In this document: in pieces, positions 1 to 6,700 of the stretch
Layout: each line of letters starts with the position of its first letter
How positions within the stretch are numbered: the first letter of the stretch is position 1
NCBI GenBank assembly: GCA_007119405.1
Contig: SKPT01000083.1
Coordinates: 1 to 7,017 of the forward strand
From: Phycisphaeraceae bacterium
GTDB taxonomy: Bacteria > Planctomycetota > Phycisphaerae > Phycisphaerales > Phycisphaeraceae
Length of the DNA stretch: 7,017 nt
Direction of reading: 5' to 3'
The notes under the pieces: generated by a model
Told to the model about the DNA's origin: nothing
Databases searched by the model: none
What the model saw: the letters and a program-made list of their open reading frames with translations, nothing else
Made by a program: the position numbers and the translations under genes

Positions 1-1
1 A

Positions 2-193
2 GGCATTCAAACAACGGCTTGGGTGTGGCGTGCCACCCAGCTGCTGGGGCTGGGGACATTGACGCTGCTGCGGCGCGGCCGCGCATTTGAGCCTGCCGCT
101 CACCCCGCCGCGCGATCCCCAGCATCGACAGTCCCTTGGCGGCGTGTCACCGGAAACGGCCTCGTGCCACCCGCAATTCGCGTACAACCTTGA
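2..193 (+). pseudogene. 3' end of an open frame with a PEP-CTERM-like tail, probably degenerate
   Basis: The frame is open from the left edge to a TGA at 191-193, giving 63 visible residues. Residues 8-27 read VWRATQLLGLGTLTLLRRGR. This resembles a PEP-CTERM sorting tail, which has a VPEPAT box, a hydrophobic segment with 'LGLG', and a terminal arginine cluster. The PEP box is not intact (VWRAT in place of VPEPAT), and the frame runs about 36 residues past the arginines, whereas true PEP-CTERM proteins end there. It is either a decayed or frameshifted end of an exported planctomycete protein, an unrelated membrane segment, or chance in GC-rich DNA. The start is outside the window. No other gene is visible in positions 1-209. 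Confidence 0.3.
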
Positions 194-209
194 CACAACC
201 GGTATATGG

Positions 210-240
210 AAAGGGCCCACCGGCTTGCGCCGATGGGCCC
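210..240 (-). terminator. Hairpin terminator of the tmRNA gene
   Basis: Positions 213-224 and 229-240 form a 12-bp stem with a four-base loop (225-228), located 38 bases beyond the mature tmRNA 3' end. All pairs are Watson-Crick except one. Position 220/233 is a G.U pair if transcribed on the minus strand but a C.A mismatch on the plus strand, which favours the minus direction. On the minus strand the stem is followed by only a short T run (TTTCC), so the U-tract is weak. A smaller hairpin (242-256) and another (256-271, CGGGT/ACCCG) lie in the trailer between it and the RNA. Confidence 0.75.
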
Positions 241-277
241 TGTCTCGAGTCGAGACGGGTTGGAACACCCGCTTCAA

Positions 278-654
278 TGGAGCCGGGGGGATTCGAACCC
301 CCGTGCCGTGACAGTCAGCCTGCGGCCTCTACACGCTTAGTCGCCGCTTTGATCTCGACGACGCGGCGGCCGGCGACAGCCTTCGCGACGTCCAGCCGCA
401 GTGTGGTTTAGCCCGCAGGCGCTTCGGCGCCACCCTTGGGCGAGCCTGCTGATTTGTCGCCTTCAACTTGCCGCAGGCGAGCAAGCTGAAGACGCGGCCG
501 CTCTTTAGGCAGCCATGCGGACCGGCTCGAAGCCGATCCGACCAGCGACATCGTCGTTGGCATTTATAAGTGTGCACGTTGATTAACGAGGCCCACGTGC
601 AACCTCGGCGTGCCACCACAGACCTTCCCTGTCCGGTCGATGCCAGTCGGCCCC
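278..654 (-). ncRNA. ssrA: tmRNA (transfer-messenger RNA)
   Basis: tmRNA rescues ribosomes stalled on broken mRNAs. It enters like an alanyl-tRNA with SmpB, and its tag frame is then translated so that the peptide is marked for proteolysis. The 5' end GGGGCCG (654-648) pairs with CGGCTCC (285-279), including the G3.U70 pair recognised by alanyl-tRNA synthetase, and A278 is the discriminator. The T arm is GGGGG-TTCGAAT-CCCCC (302-286). The conserved blocks TGGCATCGACCGGAC and CTAAGCGTGTAGAGG are present. All four pseudoknots can be drawn. PK1: 603-607 with 587-591 and 595-601 with 573-579. PK2: 481-491 with 461-471, its loop 476-480 with about 457-461. PK3: 444-449 with 415-420 and 438-441 with 411-414. 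PK4: 395-399 with 366-370 and 389-392 with 360-363. The length of 377 nt is typical of one-piece tmRNA. CCA is not encoded (TTG follows), so it must be added after processing. Confidence 0.97.
505..561 (-). other. tmRNA tag-peptide reading frame (ANDDVAGRIGFEPVRMAA)
   Basis: The frame starts at a GCC resume codon (561-559) just downstream of PK1. It reads AND-D-V-A..., matching the AND(E/D) opening of many bacterial tags, and stops at TAA (507-505). The 18-residue tag is longer than the ten residues of E. coli (ANDENYALAA). It ends in Met-Ala-Ala rather than Leu-Ala-Ala; the last two alanines are what ClpXP-type proteases chiefly recognise. There is no ATG start because translation resumes from a stalled peptide. 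The choice of resume codon rests on its position relative to PK1 and on similarity to E. coli, and could be off by one codon. Confidence 0.85.
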
Positions 655-668
655 ATTGTCAAAGAGCG

Positions 669-680
669 TCCCCGAAGGGA
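669..680 (-). other. UUCG tetraloop hairpin in the pre-tmRNA leader
   Basis: On the minus strand TCCC-TTCG-GGGA forms a four-pair stem closed by a C-G pair around a UUCG loop, an exceptionally stable tetraloop. It sits directly after the expected transcription start and before the mature tmRNA 5' end, so it would lie in the leader removed by RNase P. It may protect the precursor 5' end; no function is shown. Confidence 0.5.
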
Positions 681-681
681 T

Positions 682-717
682 CGTCACGATTATAGCCGCG
701 CTTGAGCCGGCGGGCCA
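682..717 (-). promoter_or_regulatory. Probable ssrA promoter
   Basis: On the minus strand a perfect TATAAT lies at 694-689. A start about seven bases downstream would be near 682, giving a leader of about 28 nt that RNase P would trim to the mature 5' end at 654. At 17-bp spacing the -35 hexamer is TGGCCC (717-712), a poor match to TTGACA. The weak -35 overlaps the left copy of a 12-bp direct repeat (711-722), so an activator may compensate; this is inference. Confidence 0.6.
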
Positions 718-772
718 CCGGGAATGGGGCGTCGGCCGGCTTCCGCCGCCCAGGCACCACCGGGCCACCGGG
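711..772. repeat. 12-bp direct repeat in the ssrA/yjbQ divergent region
   Basis: CGGGCCACCGGG occurs at 711-722 and again at 761-772, exactly 50 bp apart. The left copy overlaps the proposed ssrA -35 region. It could be a regulator site pair, or chance in a GC-rich stretch. Nothing else in 655-816 looks like a gene. Confidence 0.5.
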
Positions 773-804
773 GGCTGCCGCGGAGGCGCTTGGCGGCAGG
801 GGGG

Positions 805-810
805 TATGAT
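805..810 (+). promoter_or_regulatory. Candidate -10 box for yjbQ (possible leaderless start)
   Basis: TATGAT at 805-810 matches the -10 consensus in five of six bases and ends six bases before the ATG at 817. A start seven bases downstream of the box would coincide with the A of the ATG, giving a leaderless mRNA. No good -35 is seen at 17-bp spacing. The G-run at 798-804 could instead serve as a poor, distant Shine-Dalgarno sequence, and the one at 811-815 is too close to the ATG. Confidence 0.35.
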
Positions 811-816
811 GGGGGC

Positions 817-1209
817 ATGATCAGTGTCCAGGTCAGGACCCGAAGCCGCAGCGACATGGTCGAGGTCACGCCGGAGCTTCGCCGGGCCGTGGACGAGGCG
901 GGCCTCGACGCCGGGTGGGTCGTGGCGTACGTGCCGCACACCACCGCCGGCATCACCATCAACGAGAACGCCGACCGGGACGTCGTGCACGACATGCTCG
1001 CCCAGCTCGACGCGATGGTGCCCTGGTCGCAGCCGTTCTACCGCCACGGCGAGGGCAACTCGGCGGCGCACGTCAAGGCGTCGATGATGGGCTCGAGCGT
1101 GACGGTGCTGGTCGAGGCCGGCCAGCTCGTGCTGGGCACCTGGCAGGGCGTGTGGCTGTGCGAGTTCGACGGCCCGCGGACGCGGCGGCTGCTGATCGAC
1201 GCAAGGTGA
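817..1209 (+). CDS. yjbQ: YjbQ/UPF0047 family protein (secondary thiamine-phosphate synthase-like)
   Basis: This is a small single-domain cytoplasmic protein of 130 residues, close to the ~138 of E. coli YjbQ. Diagnostic blocks are visible in order: PHTTAGITINENAD (40-53), VVHDM (56-60), HGEGNSAAHVKASMMGSS (77-94) and GTWQGVWLCEFDGPRTRR (107-124). His41, Asp53, His58 and His85 lie in the conserved blocks that form the family's putative active site. Members can replace ThiE weakly in vivo, hence the 'secondary thiamine-phosphate synthase' name, but the physiological reaction is unsettled. The ATG at 817 is chosen because similarity begins there. An upstream in-frame ATG (724) adds 31 low-complexity Arg/Pro/Ala residues with no family match. 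The gene is divergent from ssrA, and 119 bp with a separate promoter follow it, so it is probably monocistronic. Confidence 0.93.
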   Translation: MISVQVRTRSRSDMVEVTPELRRAVDEAGLDAGWVVAYVPHTTAGITINENADRDVVHDMLAQLDAMVPWSQPFYRHGEGNSAAHVKASMMGSSVTVLVEAGQLVLGTWQGVWLCEFDGPRTRRLLIDAR

Positions 1210-1262
1210 TCGCGTCCGCGCATGACCGCGCGATTCACGCCGCTACGAAGCGAGAGTTTGTC

Positions 1263-1291
1263 TTGACCGGGCGCGCCGCCGCGGCGACAAT
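1263..1291 (+). promoter_or_regulatory. Sigma70-like promoter of the toroid gene pair
   Basis: TTGACC (1263-1268) and GACAAT (1286-1291) are separated by exactly 17 bp, matching the -35 consensus in five of six and the -10 in four of six positions. Transcription would start near 1298, giving a leader of about 30 nt containing the Shine-Dalgarno sequence of the first toroid gene. It also excludes the in-frame ATG at 1290 as the start. It implies that 1329-3651 is transcribed separately from yjbQ. Confidence 0.6.
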
Positions 1292-1328
1292 GGCGCGGCC
1301 GTGGGCGGGGCGCCGGGAGGCCAGGCCG

Positions 1329-2492
1329 ATGCATGCAAGCCCGCGCAACCGCCTGTGGCTGGTTTTGGGGCTAGTGGTCGCCTTGTGTGCCAGCCAGCCG
1401 GTCACGGTGCATGCTGAGGCGGCCCGGCCGGCGGCGACGCGCGACGTGCTCAGCGATCGGCAATGGCAGGAGCTGGACGCGGCGGTGGACCGCGCGCTGG
1501 AGCTCATCGCCTCGCGCCAGCAGGACGACGGCTCGTTCGAAGCGCCGGAGCTCGGCCAGCCTGGCGTCACCGCCCTGTGCGTGCTCGCGCTTCTTGCGGC
1601 CGGCCACGCCCCCGGCGACGGGCCCTACGGCCAGCAGATCGATGCGGCGCTCGACTACATCGTCGCCGCCCAGCACGACGACGGCCTGATCACCATGCTG
1701 CTGCCCGAACACGCCGGCTCCGGCGCCGGCCAGCACCCGCACGGATCGTGGGTGGGCAACTATAACCATGGCATCTCCGCCTTGGCGCTGGCCGAGGCCT
1801 ACGGCATGACCGAACCGCAGCGGGCACGGCGCATCGGCCAGGCGATCGACAACGCGCTGACCTACACGCGCCAGCGGCAGCAGCTCAACCGTGGCGGCCC
1901 CGCCGACGAAGGCGGCTGGCGCTACCTGGGCCACTCCCAAAGCTACGACGCCGACCTGTCCGTCACCTCCTGGCAGGTGATGTTCTACCGCTCGGCCAAG
2001 AACGCGGGCTTTCACGTGCCCGCGCAGTGGATCGACGAAGCGCTGGAGTTTGCCGCGCGCTGCTTCAGCCCGCCCATGGGCACGTTCGTCTACCACGCCC
2101 GCGGCAGCCGCAACGCCACCATCGCCCTGGCGGGCGCAGGCATTCTGACCTTCTCTCTGGGCGGCCAGCACGAGAACGAGTTGGCCGGCCGCGCCGGCCA
2201 ATGGCTGATGCGCCAGCGCCTCGACCGCTACAGCCGTCCCGGCCAGGGGCGCAACCGCTATCACTACGACGCCTTCTACGTCGCCTGCGCGGTCCACCAG
2301 CTTGGCGAAGAACCCTGGCGGCAACTGTTCCCGCAGATCGCCACGACGTTGATCGCCAACCAGCAGCGCGACGGCAGTTGGGCCCCGGAGCGCCATATCA
2401 GCGACGGCTACTACGGCAACACCTACACCACCGCCCTGGCCGTGCTGACGCTGAGCGTGCCTTATGAGATGCTGCCCATCCTCCAGCGGTAG
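1329..2492 (+). CDS. Exported squalene-cyclase/prenyltransferase-type alpha/alpha-toroid protein, copy 1
   Basis: This is a 387-residue protein. A Sec signal peptide is seen: NRLWLVLGLVVALCASQPV with a likely cut after VHA (residue 29). The rest is a helical-repeat toroid of the prenyltransferase/squalene-oxidase repeat type. Repeat landmarks are QQDDGSF (64-70), QHDDG (115-119), GGWRY (195-199), DADLSVTSWQVM (207-218), WIDEAL (234-239), RYHYDAFY (310-317), QQRDGSW (345-351) and the tail YGNTYTTALAVLTL...YEMLPILQR. This architecture is familiar from many planctomycete exported proteins of unknown function. The DXDD acid motif of class II terpene cyclases is reduced to DADL, and no Asp/Cys/His zinc set is evident, so cyclase or prenyltransferase activity is unlikely and protein or ligand binding more plausible. 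The ATG at 1329 is preceded by GGGAGG (1315-1320) at 8 nt spacing. It is followed 31 bp later by its paralogue, probably in one transcript. Confidence 0.88.
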   Translation: MHASPRNRLWLVLGLVVALCASQPVTVHAEAARPAATRDVLSDRQWQELDAAVDRALELIASRQQDDGSFEAPELGQPGVTALCVLALLAAGHAPGDGPYGQQIDAALDYIVAAQHDDGLITMLLPEHAGSGAGQHPHGSWVGNYNHGISALALAEAYGMTEPQRARRIGQAIDNALTYTRQRQQLNRGGPADEGGWRYLGHSQSYDADLSVTSWQVMFYRSAKNAGFHVPAQWIDEALEFAARCFSPPMGTFVYHARGSRNATIALAGAGILTFSLGGQHENELAGRAGQWLMRQRLDRYSRPGQGRNRYHYDAFYVACAVHQLGEEPWRQLFPQIATTLIANQQRDGSWAPERHISDGYYGNTYTTALAVLTLSVPYEMLPILQR

Positions 2493-2523
2493 CGCCCGTG
2501 TGGGCGCGAGGGAGACCTTCGGC

Positions 2524-3651
2524 ATGGTGTACCACGGCAGTCGGCTGGCCCTGATCCTCGCCACGGTCTCGATGGTGGGCCTGGCCTGGGCCCATCCCGA
2601 GGCGTCGCGCCGCGATGCGATCGATCCGGCGCTGGCCGATGCCGTCGATGACGGTGTCGAGCGCGCCCTGCGGTGGCTGGCCCGGCAGCAGCGGCCCGAC
2701 GGCTCGTTCGACGCGCCGGACCTCGGGCAGCCGGCCATCACGGGGTTGGCGGCCCTCGCTCTCCTGGCCGCGGGCCATCTGCCCGGCGACGGGCCGCACG
2801 GCGATCGCCTGAACGCGGCGATCGACTATCTGCTCGCCACGCAGCGGGACTCGGGCATCTTCGCCGTCGTGCTGCCCGCTTCGTCGGAGCCACACGGGCC
2901 GCCCTCGCGGGCCGGCAACTACAACCACGCCATCGCCGCTCTGACGCTCGCCGAGTGCTACGGCATGACCGACCCCGCTCGCGCCCGCCGCATGGCCGGC
3001 GCGATCGAAGCGGCGCTGGAATTCACGCGCCAGGAGCAGGTGCGGGCCAAGCGCCAGGCCCCGGACGCCGGAGGCTGGCGCTACCTTCGCCGAGCCTTCA
3101 ATCACGATGCCGATCTGGCGGTCACGGCCTGGCAACTCATGTTCTACCGTTCGGCGCAGAACGCCGGCTTTGACGTGCCCGCGCAGTGGATCGACGAAGC
3201 GCTCGATTACGTCGCCCGCTGTTACGACGCCGGGACGGGAACCTTCACCTATACCTCCCACGGCCGGCGCCAACCCACCCGCGCCATGGCCGGGGCAGGG
3301 ATTCTGGCGCTGAGCTTCGGCGGCCGGCACGGCACCGACATGGCCGACAACGCCGCCCGCTGGATGACCCGGCAGCCGTTCGACCAGTATGGCGAGAGCC
3401 TGGTCGGAGACGACCGCTATCATTACAGCGCCTTTTATGCCGCCACCGCGGCGCATCACCTGGGCGGTGAGCCCTGGCAGTCGCTCTTCCCCGAGATCGC
3501 CGGCACTTTGCTGGCCAACCAGCAGCGCGACGGCAGTTGGCCACCCGAAGCCGGCGGCGGCGACCACCTCTTCGGCAACGCCTACACCACCGCGCTCACC
3601 GTGCTGACGCTTACCGTCCACTATGACATGCTGCCGATCCTGCAGCGCTAG
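2524..3651 (+). CDS. Exported squalene-cyclase/prenyltransferase-type alpha/alpha-toroid protein, copy 2
   Basis: This is a 375-residue paralogue of the preceding gene, about 60% identical by eye over the last 100 residues. The signal peptide is RLALILATVSMVGLAWA, with a likely cut after Ala23. The repeat landmarks keep their order: QQRPDGSF (55-62), GNYNHAIAALTLAE (131-144), GGWRY (183-187), DADLAVTAWQLM (195-206), WIDEAL (222-227), RYHYSAFY (298-305), QQRDGSW (333-339) and a closing YDMLPILQR. Cys233 (ARCY) matches Cys245 of copy 1; other cysteines differ. DADL again replaces the DXDD cyclase motif, so it is probably not a terpene cyclase. The ATG at 2524 is preferred over the in-frame ATG at 2464, because the latter overlaps the upstream gene and adds 20 residues before the signal peptide, while 2524 has AGGGAG (2509-2514) 9 nt upstream. 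It probably belongs to a two-gene operon and may form a heteromer with copy 1, which is a guess. Confidence 0.87.
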   Translation: MVYHGSRLALILATVSMVGLAWAHPEASRRDAIDPALADAVDDGVERALRWLARQQRPDGSFDAPDLGQPAITGLAALALLAAGHLPGDGPHGDRLNAAIDYLLATQRDSGIFAVVLPASSEPHGPPSRAGNYNHAIAALTLAECYGMTDPARARRMAGAIEAALEFTRQEQVRAKRQAPDAGGWRYLRRAFNHDADLAVTAWQLMFYRSAQNAGFDVPAQWIDEALDYVARCYDAGTGTFTYTSHGRRQPTRAMAGAGILALSFGGRHGTDMADNAARWMTRQPFDQYGESLVGDDRYHYSAFYAATAAHHLGGEPWQSLFPEIAGTLLANQQRDGSWPPEAGGGDHLFGNAYTTALTVLTLTVHYDMLPILQR

Positions 3652-3664
3652 CCTGATTCAGAAC

Positions 3665-3683
3665 AACCATAGAGGCACAGAGG
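3665..3683. repeat. Fragment resembling a dispersed 'ACCACAGAGGCACAGAGG' intergenic repeat
   Basis: AACCATAGAGGCACAGAGG lies in the 82-bp spacer between the convergent toroid and coiled-coil genes. It closely resembles the short 'CCACAGAGGCACAGAG' sequence I recall as dispersed between genes in many bacterial genomes, where it is often mis-called as proteins with 'HRGTE' or 'TEGTE' peptides. It is purine-rich and less GC-rich than its surroundings. Whether it is multicopy here cannot be judged from one window. No convincing terminator hairpin is seen in 3652-3733. Confidence 0.45.
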
Positions 3684-3733
3684 TAAGAAGCCTTTGGCGA
3701 GGCCGGCAGGTATCGTGCAACATCAATGAGCCG

Positions 3734-6700
3734 CTACTGCGCCGCCTCCTGTGCGGCCAAATCCGCGATCCGGCGCATGTACCGGTCGATGTACGGGCGA
3801 TAGGCCTCCGGCGCCGGCGCGTCGCGGCGCTGGAGCATCGACTCGTCCAGTTCCGAAGCCAGGACGTTCCACAGCTCGCGATGGGCCCGCCGCGTCGGGC
3901 TTTCCTCGCTCCCGTCACCACCGGCGCCGCCTTCGCCATGCGCGTCGAGAGCCCGCTCGTGCGCGTCGCCGATCTGCTCGCGCCGCCGCTGCGCCAGCTC
4001 GGCCTGGGCGGCGGCGGCCATGGCCATCAGTGAGCCGTCGGCGGCGCTGCCGCCGCCCAGCGAGCCGCTGGCGGAGCTGAGCCAGTCCAGGTTGACCTGC
4101 ACGTTCCAGCTCATGCACGCCAGGCCCAGGCTCTCGCACGCCTCCATCTCCTCCTCGAGCATCGCCAGCAGGTCCTCGAGCGTCGGCAGCGGCGGCAGCG
4201 AACCGGGCTCGGCGTCGCCGCGCACCTCGTCAATCGCGTCCATCATCTCGTCGAACACCGTGCCCGCCCGCACCAGGTGGTCCTCGGCCGCGTACTGGTG
4301 CTCCGCAGCCGCGAGCAACCGCCCCCGCTCGAGCTGGTCCAGCGCGGCCGTCTGCGCGTCGATGGCGTCCTGGCCGATCAGCTCCAGCAGGCGGCGCGAC
4401 AGCTCGGCGATCTCGTCGTTGATGTGGCCGAGGCTGGCTTCGACGCCTTCGAGCCTTGTGGCCAATTCGCGCGTGTCCAGAAGGAGGCGCGCCTGGTCCA
4501 CGCCGACCAGACGCGGGTAATCACGCGCCTCCAGTGCCTCGGCCTTGATCCGCCAGGCCTGCTGCCCCTGGCGCAGTGCACCGGCCTCGCGGCGACGGTT
4601 GGCGGCGTGGATCAGCAGCCGACGATGCCCCGGGTTGGCCTCGAGCACCCGGGCGAGGCGATCGTCGAAGGCGTCGATCTCGGTGATGATCTGCCCGCTG
4701 AGCGCCATGCTCGTCTCAGAGATGCGGCCGGCGTCGGCCTGCACGCGCTGAGCCAGCGTCCGGCTCAGCCGGGCCACGCGCTCCGCGTCGGCGTGCAGTT
4801 GGGTCATCGCCGCCGCCGTCTCCTGCTCCAGGTCACGCGGCGTCCACGTGGCGGTCGCCTCCGCCCAGGCCGCGGCTTCGCGCGCCTGACGCCGCTGCCC
4901 TTGCACGAGCATGTCGGTGACCGTGGCCAGGCCCACCTCCTCCGGCTGGCCGGCCTCCCACTCGGCCAGCGTCTCGGAAAGGCTCGCGGCCCGGCCCTGC
5001 CGCCGCTTGATCAGCGTCAACTGGTCGCGCAACGAATGCGCGTGAGTCTGTCGCGCGGCCAAATAGCGGCGCATCAATTCCGGATCCTGCTCCAGCACCT
5101 CCACCAGCTCGCCCATCAGCTCGCGCATCTGCTCGTAGCGCTGCTCCAGCTCGGCGACCATCTCCTCAGGCACCTCCAGAATGGGCCCCGAACGCGGGTT
5201 GATCGGCGGCGGCGCGGCCGCGAGCAGCGCGTGCATGTCCTCGATGAACAACTGGTGCATCTGGCTCAGCTCGGTCAACTGCTCCACCATGCGATGGTTC
5301 TGCTCCACCGCCTCATGAATGCCCTTGAGCAGGTCCAACTGCGCGAGCGCCCGCGCCACGTGATACGCCGCCTGCTCGATGGCCTCGGCGCGTTGAGCGT
5401 GCTCGTCCTGGCGCGTCAGCGCGGCGGCCTGGCCGTGCTCCATCGCCGGGCGGAGGTGCTGCTGCGCCAAGGCCTCAAGCTGCAGGCCGATGAGCGCGTA
5501 GGGCGAGTCGCCCGCCCGCTGGCGAAACCCGAGCACGATGGCCTCAGCACGGCCCAGCGCGTCGCGCGCCTCGGCCAGCGCCGCGGCCCGGGCCTGCGGC
5601 CATCCGCGATCGCCGGACAGGTGCTCGCCGAGGCCGGTCAACCGCTCGTCCGCCTGCGTCAGTTGCTCGCCGAGCTCGGCCAGCAGGGTGTCGAGGTCCA
5701 GCTTCAGCTTCTCCTGCCGCTGGCGGTCGTACGAGCCGATCCATTCATCGACCACGATCCGGTGCGTGGCCGACGCCGTCGCCACGCCCGGCAGCGATCG
5801 GCGATCCATCTCGTCGCCCGGCGGCGGGGCCCCGGCGTCGTCCCCATCCGTCTGCTCGCCGGTCCGGGCCATCGCGTCGCCGCTTGGCCGCTCGCCCGCG
5901 GCTGCGGCGATGGTGCCGTCGCTTGCGGCCGCGGCGTCGCGCGTGTCGTAGACGCGCACGGCGTAGTGCACCTGCATGCCGTGCTCCACGCCAAGCTCCG
6001 CCAGATCCAGCCGCACCTGGCCCTGCATCTGCCGCGGCGGCTGGTCGCCTTCGATCGGAATCGGAATGACCCGGCTCGCCAGCACCTCGCCATCGCGCAT
6101 CTGGTCCACGATCAGCTCCGCTTGCGCCAGCCCGAAGTCGTCGCTCGCCTCGAATGCGATGTCGATCGCCTCGTCCGGCCGCAGCGTCAACCGCTCGTCG
6201 GGCGAAAGCACGCGCACGGTGGGCGGCTGATCGGCGAACACCGTCAGCCGCGTGGTCCCGCCGTCGTCATTCGACAAGCCATACGCGTTGACCAGCAGGG
6301 GGGCAAAGGTCATCGACTCGGTCAGCGGCTGCTCCAGGCGATACCAGCCGTCGCTGTCGGGCGCCAGCGTCAGCGTCGCCTCGTCCGCCAGGTTCAGCGC
6401 CGCCTGCTCCAGCGGCTGATCGCTGCGGAGGGCCAGCTCCAGCCGGCTCTGCTCGACGGCGCGATACCGCCCGGGCAGGTGCTCGAGCTCCTCGGCCGAT
6501 TCGCGCGTGTAGGCCGGCGGCTCCACGCGGAACCGCACGGCCGTGATCCGTGGCCGAGGCACGACCTTCACCGCGTGCCAAGGGATGTGGCCGTCGCCGG
6601 CGCGCAGGCGGTAGCTCAGCGACGCCTCCACGGCGGGGAGCGTGTGCGCGAAGCGCTGCGGATCATCCTCGCGCCGCTCCAGCCGCAGTGCGGTCACCTC

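Noticed and set aside
190..207. TTGACA followed by TATATG on the plus strand near 190-208 as a promoter
   Set aside because: The spacing is far too short for a sigma70 promoter, and it points into the antisense of the tmRNA terminator.
278..350. An isolated tRNA at the TTCGAAT arm on the minus strand
   Set aside because: There is no anticodon or D arm next to it. The acceptor partner lies 370 bases away and the intervening sequence folds as tmRNA.
655..663. TTGACA on the minus strand just upstream of the mature tmRNA 5' end, as a -35 box
   Set aside because: A promoter there would start inside the tmRNA and cut off its acceptor stem. The TATAAT at 694-689 is correctly placed instead.
915..1328. 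Upstream in-frame extension of the first toroid gene back through yjbQ
   Set aside because: The extra residues are the out-of-frame translation of yjbQ, rich in Arg and Ala. The signal peptide begins at 1329, next to a good ribosome-binding site and downstream of a plausible promoter.
1371..2741. 456-codon open frame on the minus strand opposite the first toroid gene
   Set aside because: It is a shadow of GC-rich coding DNA. It runs antisense across the end of one gene into the next, is rich in Gly/Ala/Arg/Val with no recognisable motif, and its sense counterpart has clear family motifs, a signal peptide and a Shine-Dalgarno sequence.
2398..3621. 407-codon open frame on the minus strand opposite the second toroid gene
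   Set aside because: The same shadow effect. It is compositionally biased and follows from the duplicated sense sequence, which has much better evidence.
3623..4080. Open frames on the plus strand (3623-4033, 3751-4080) between and over the convergent genes
   Set aside because: They overlap the well-supported C-terminus of the large coiled-coil protein or begin inside the second toroid gene, and encode basic low-complexity peptides. The 'NHRGTE' peptide is just the translated repeat-like fragment.
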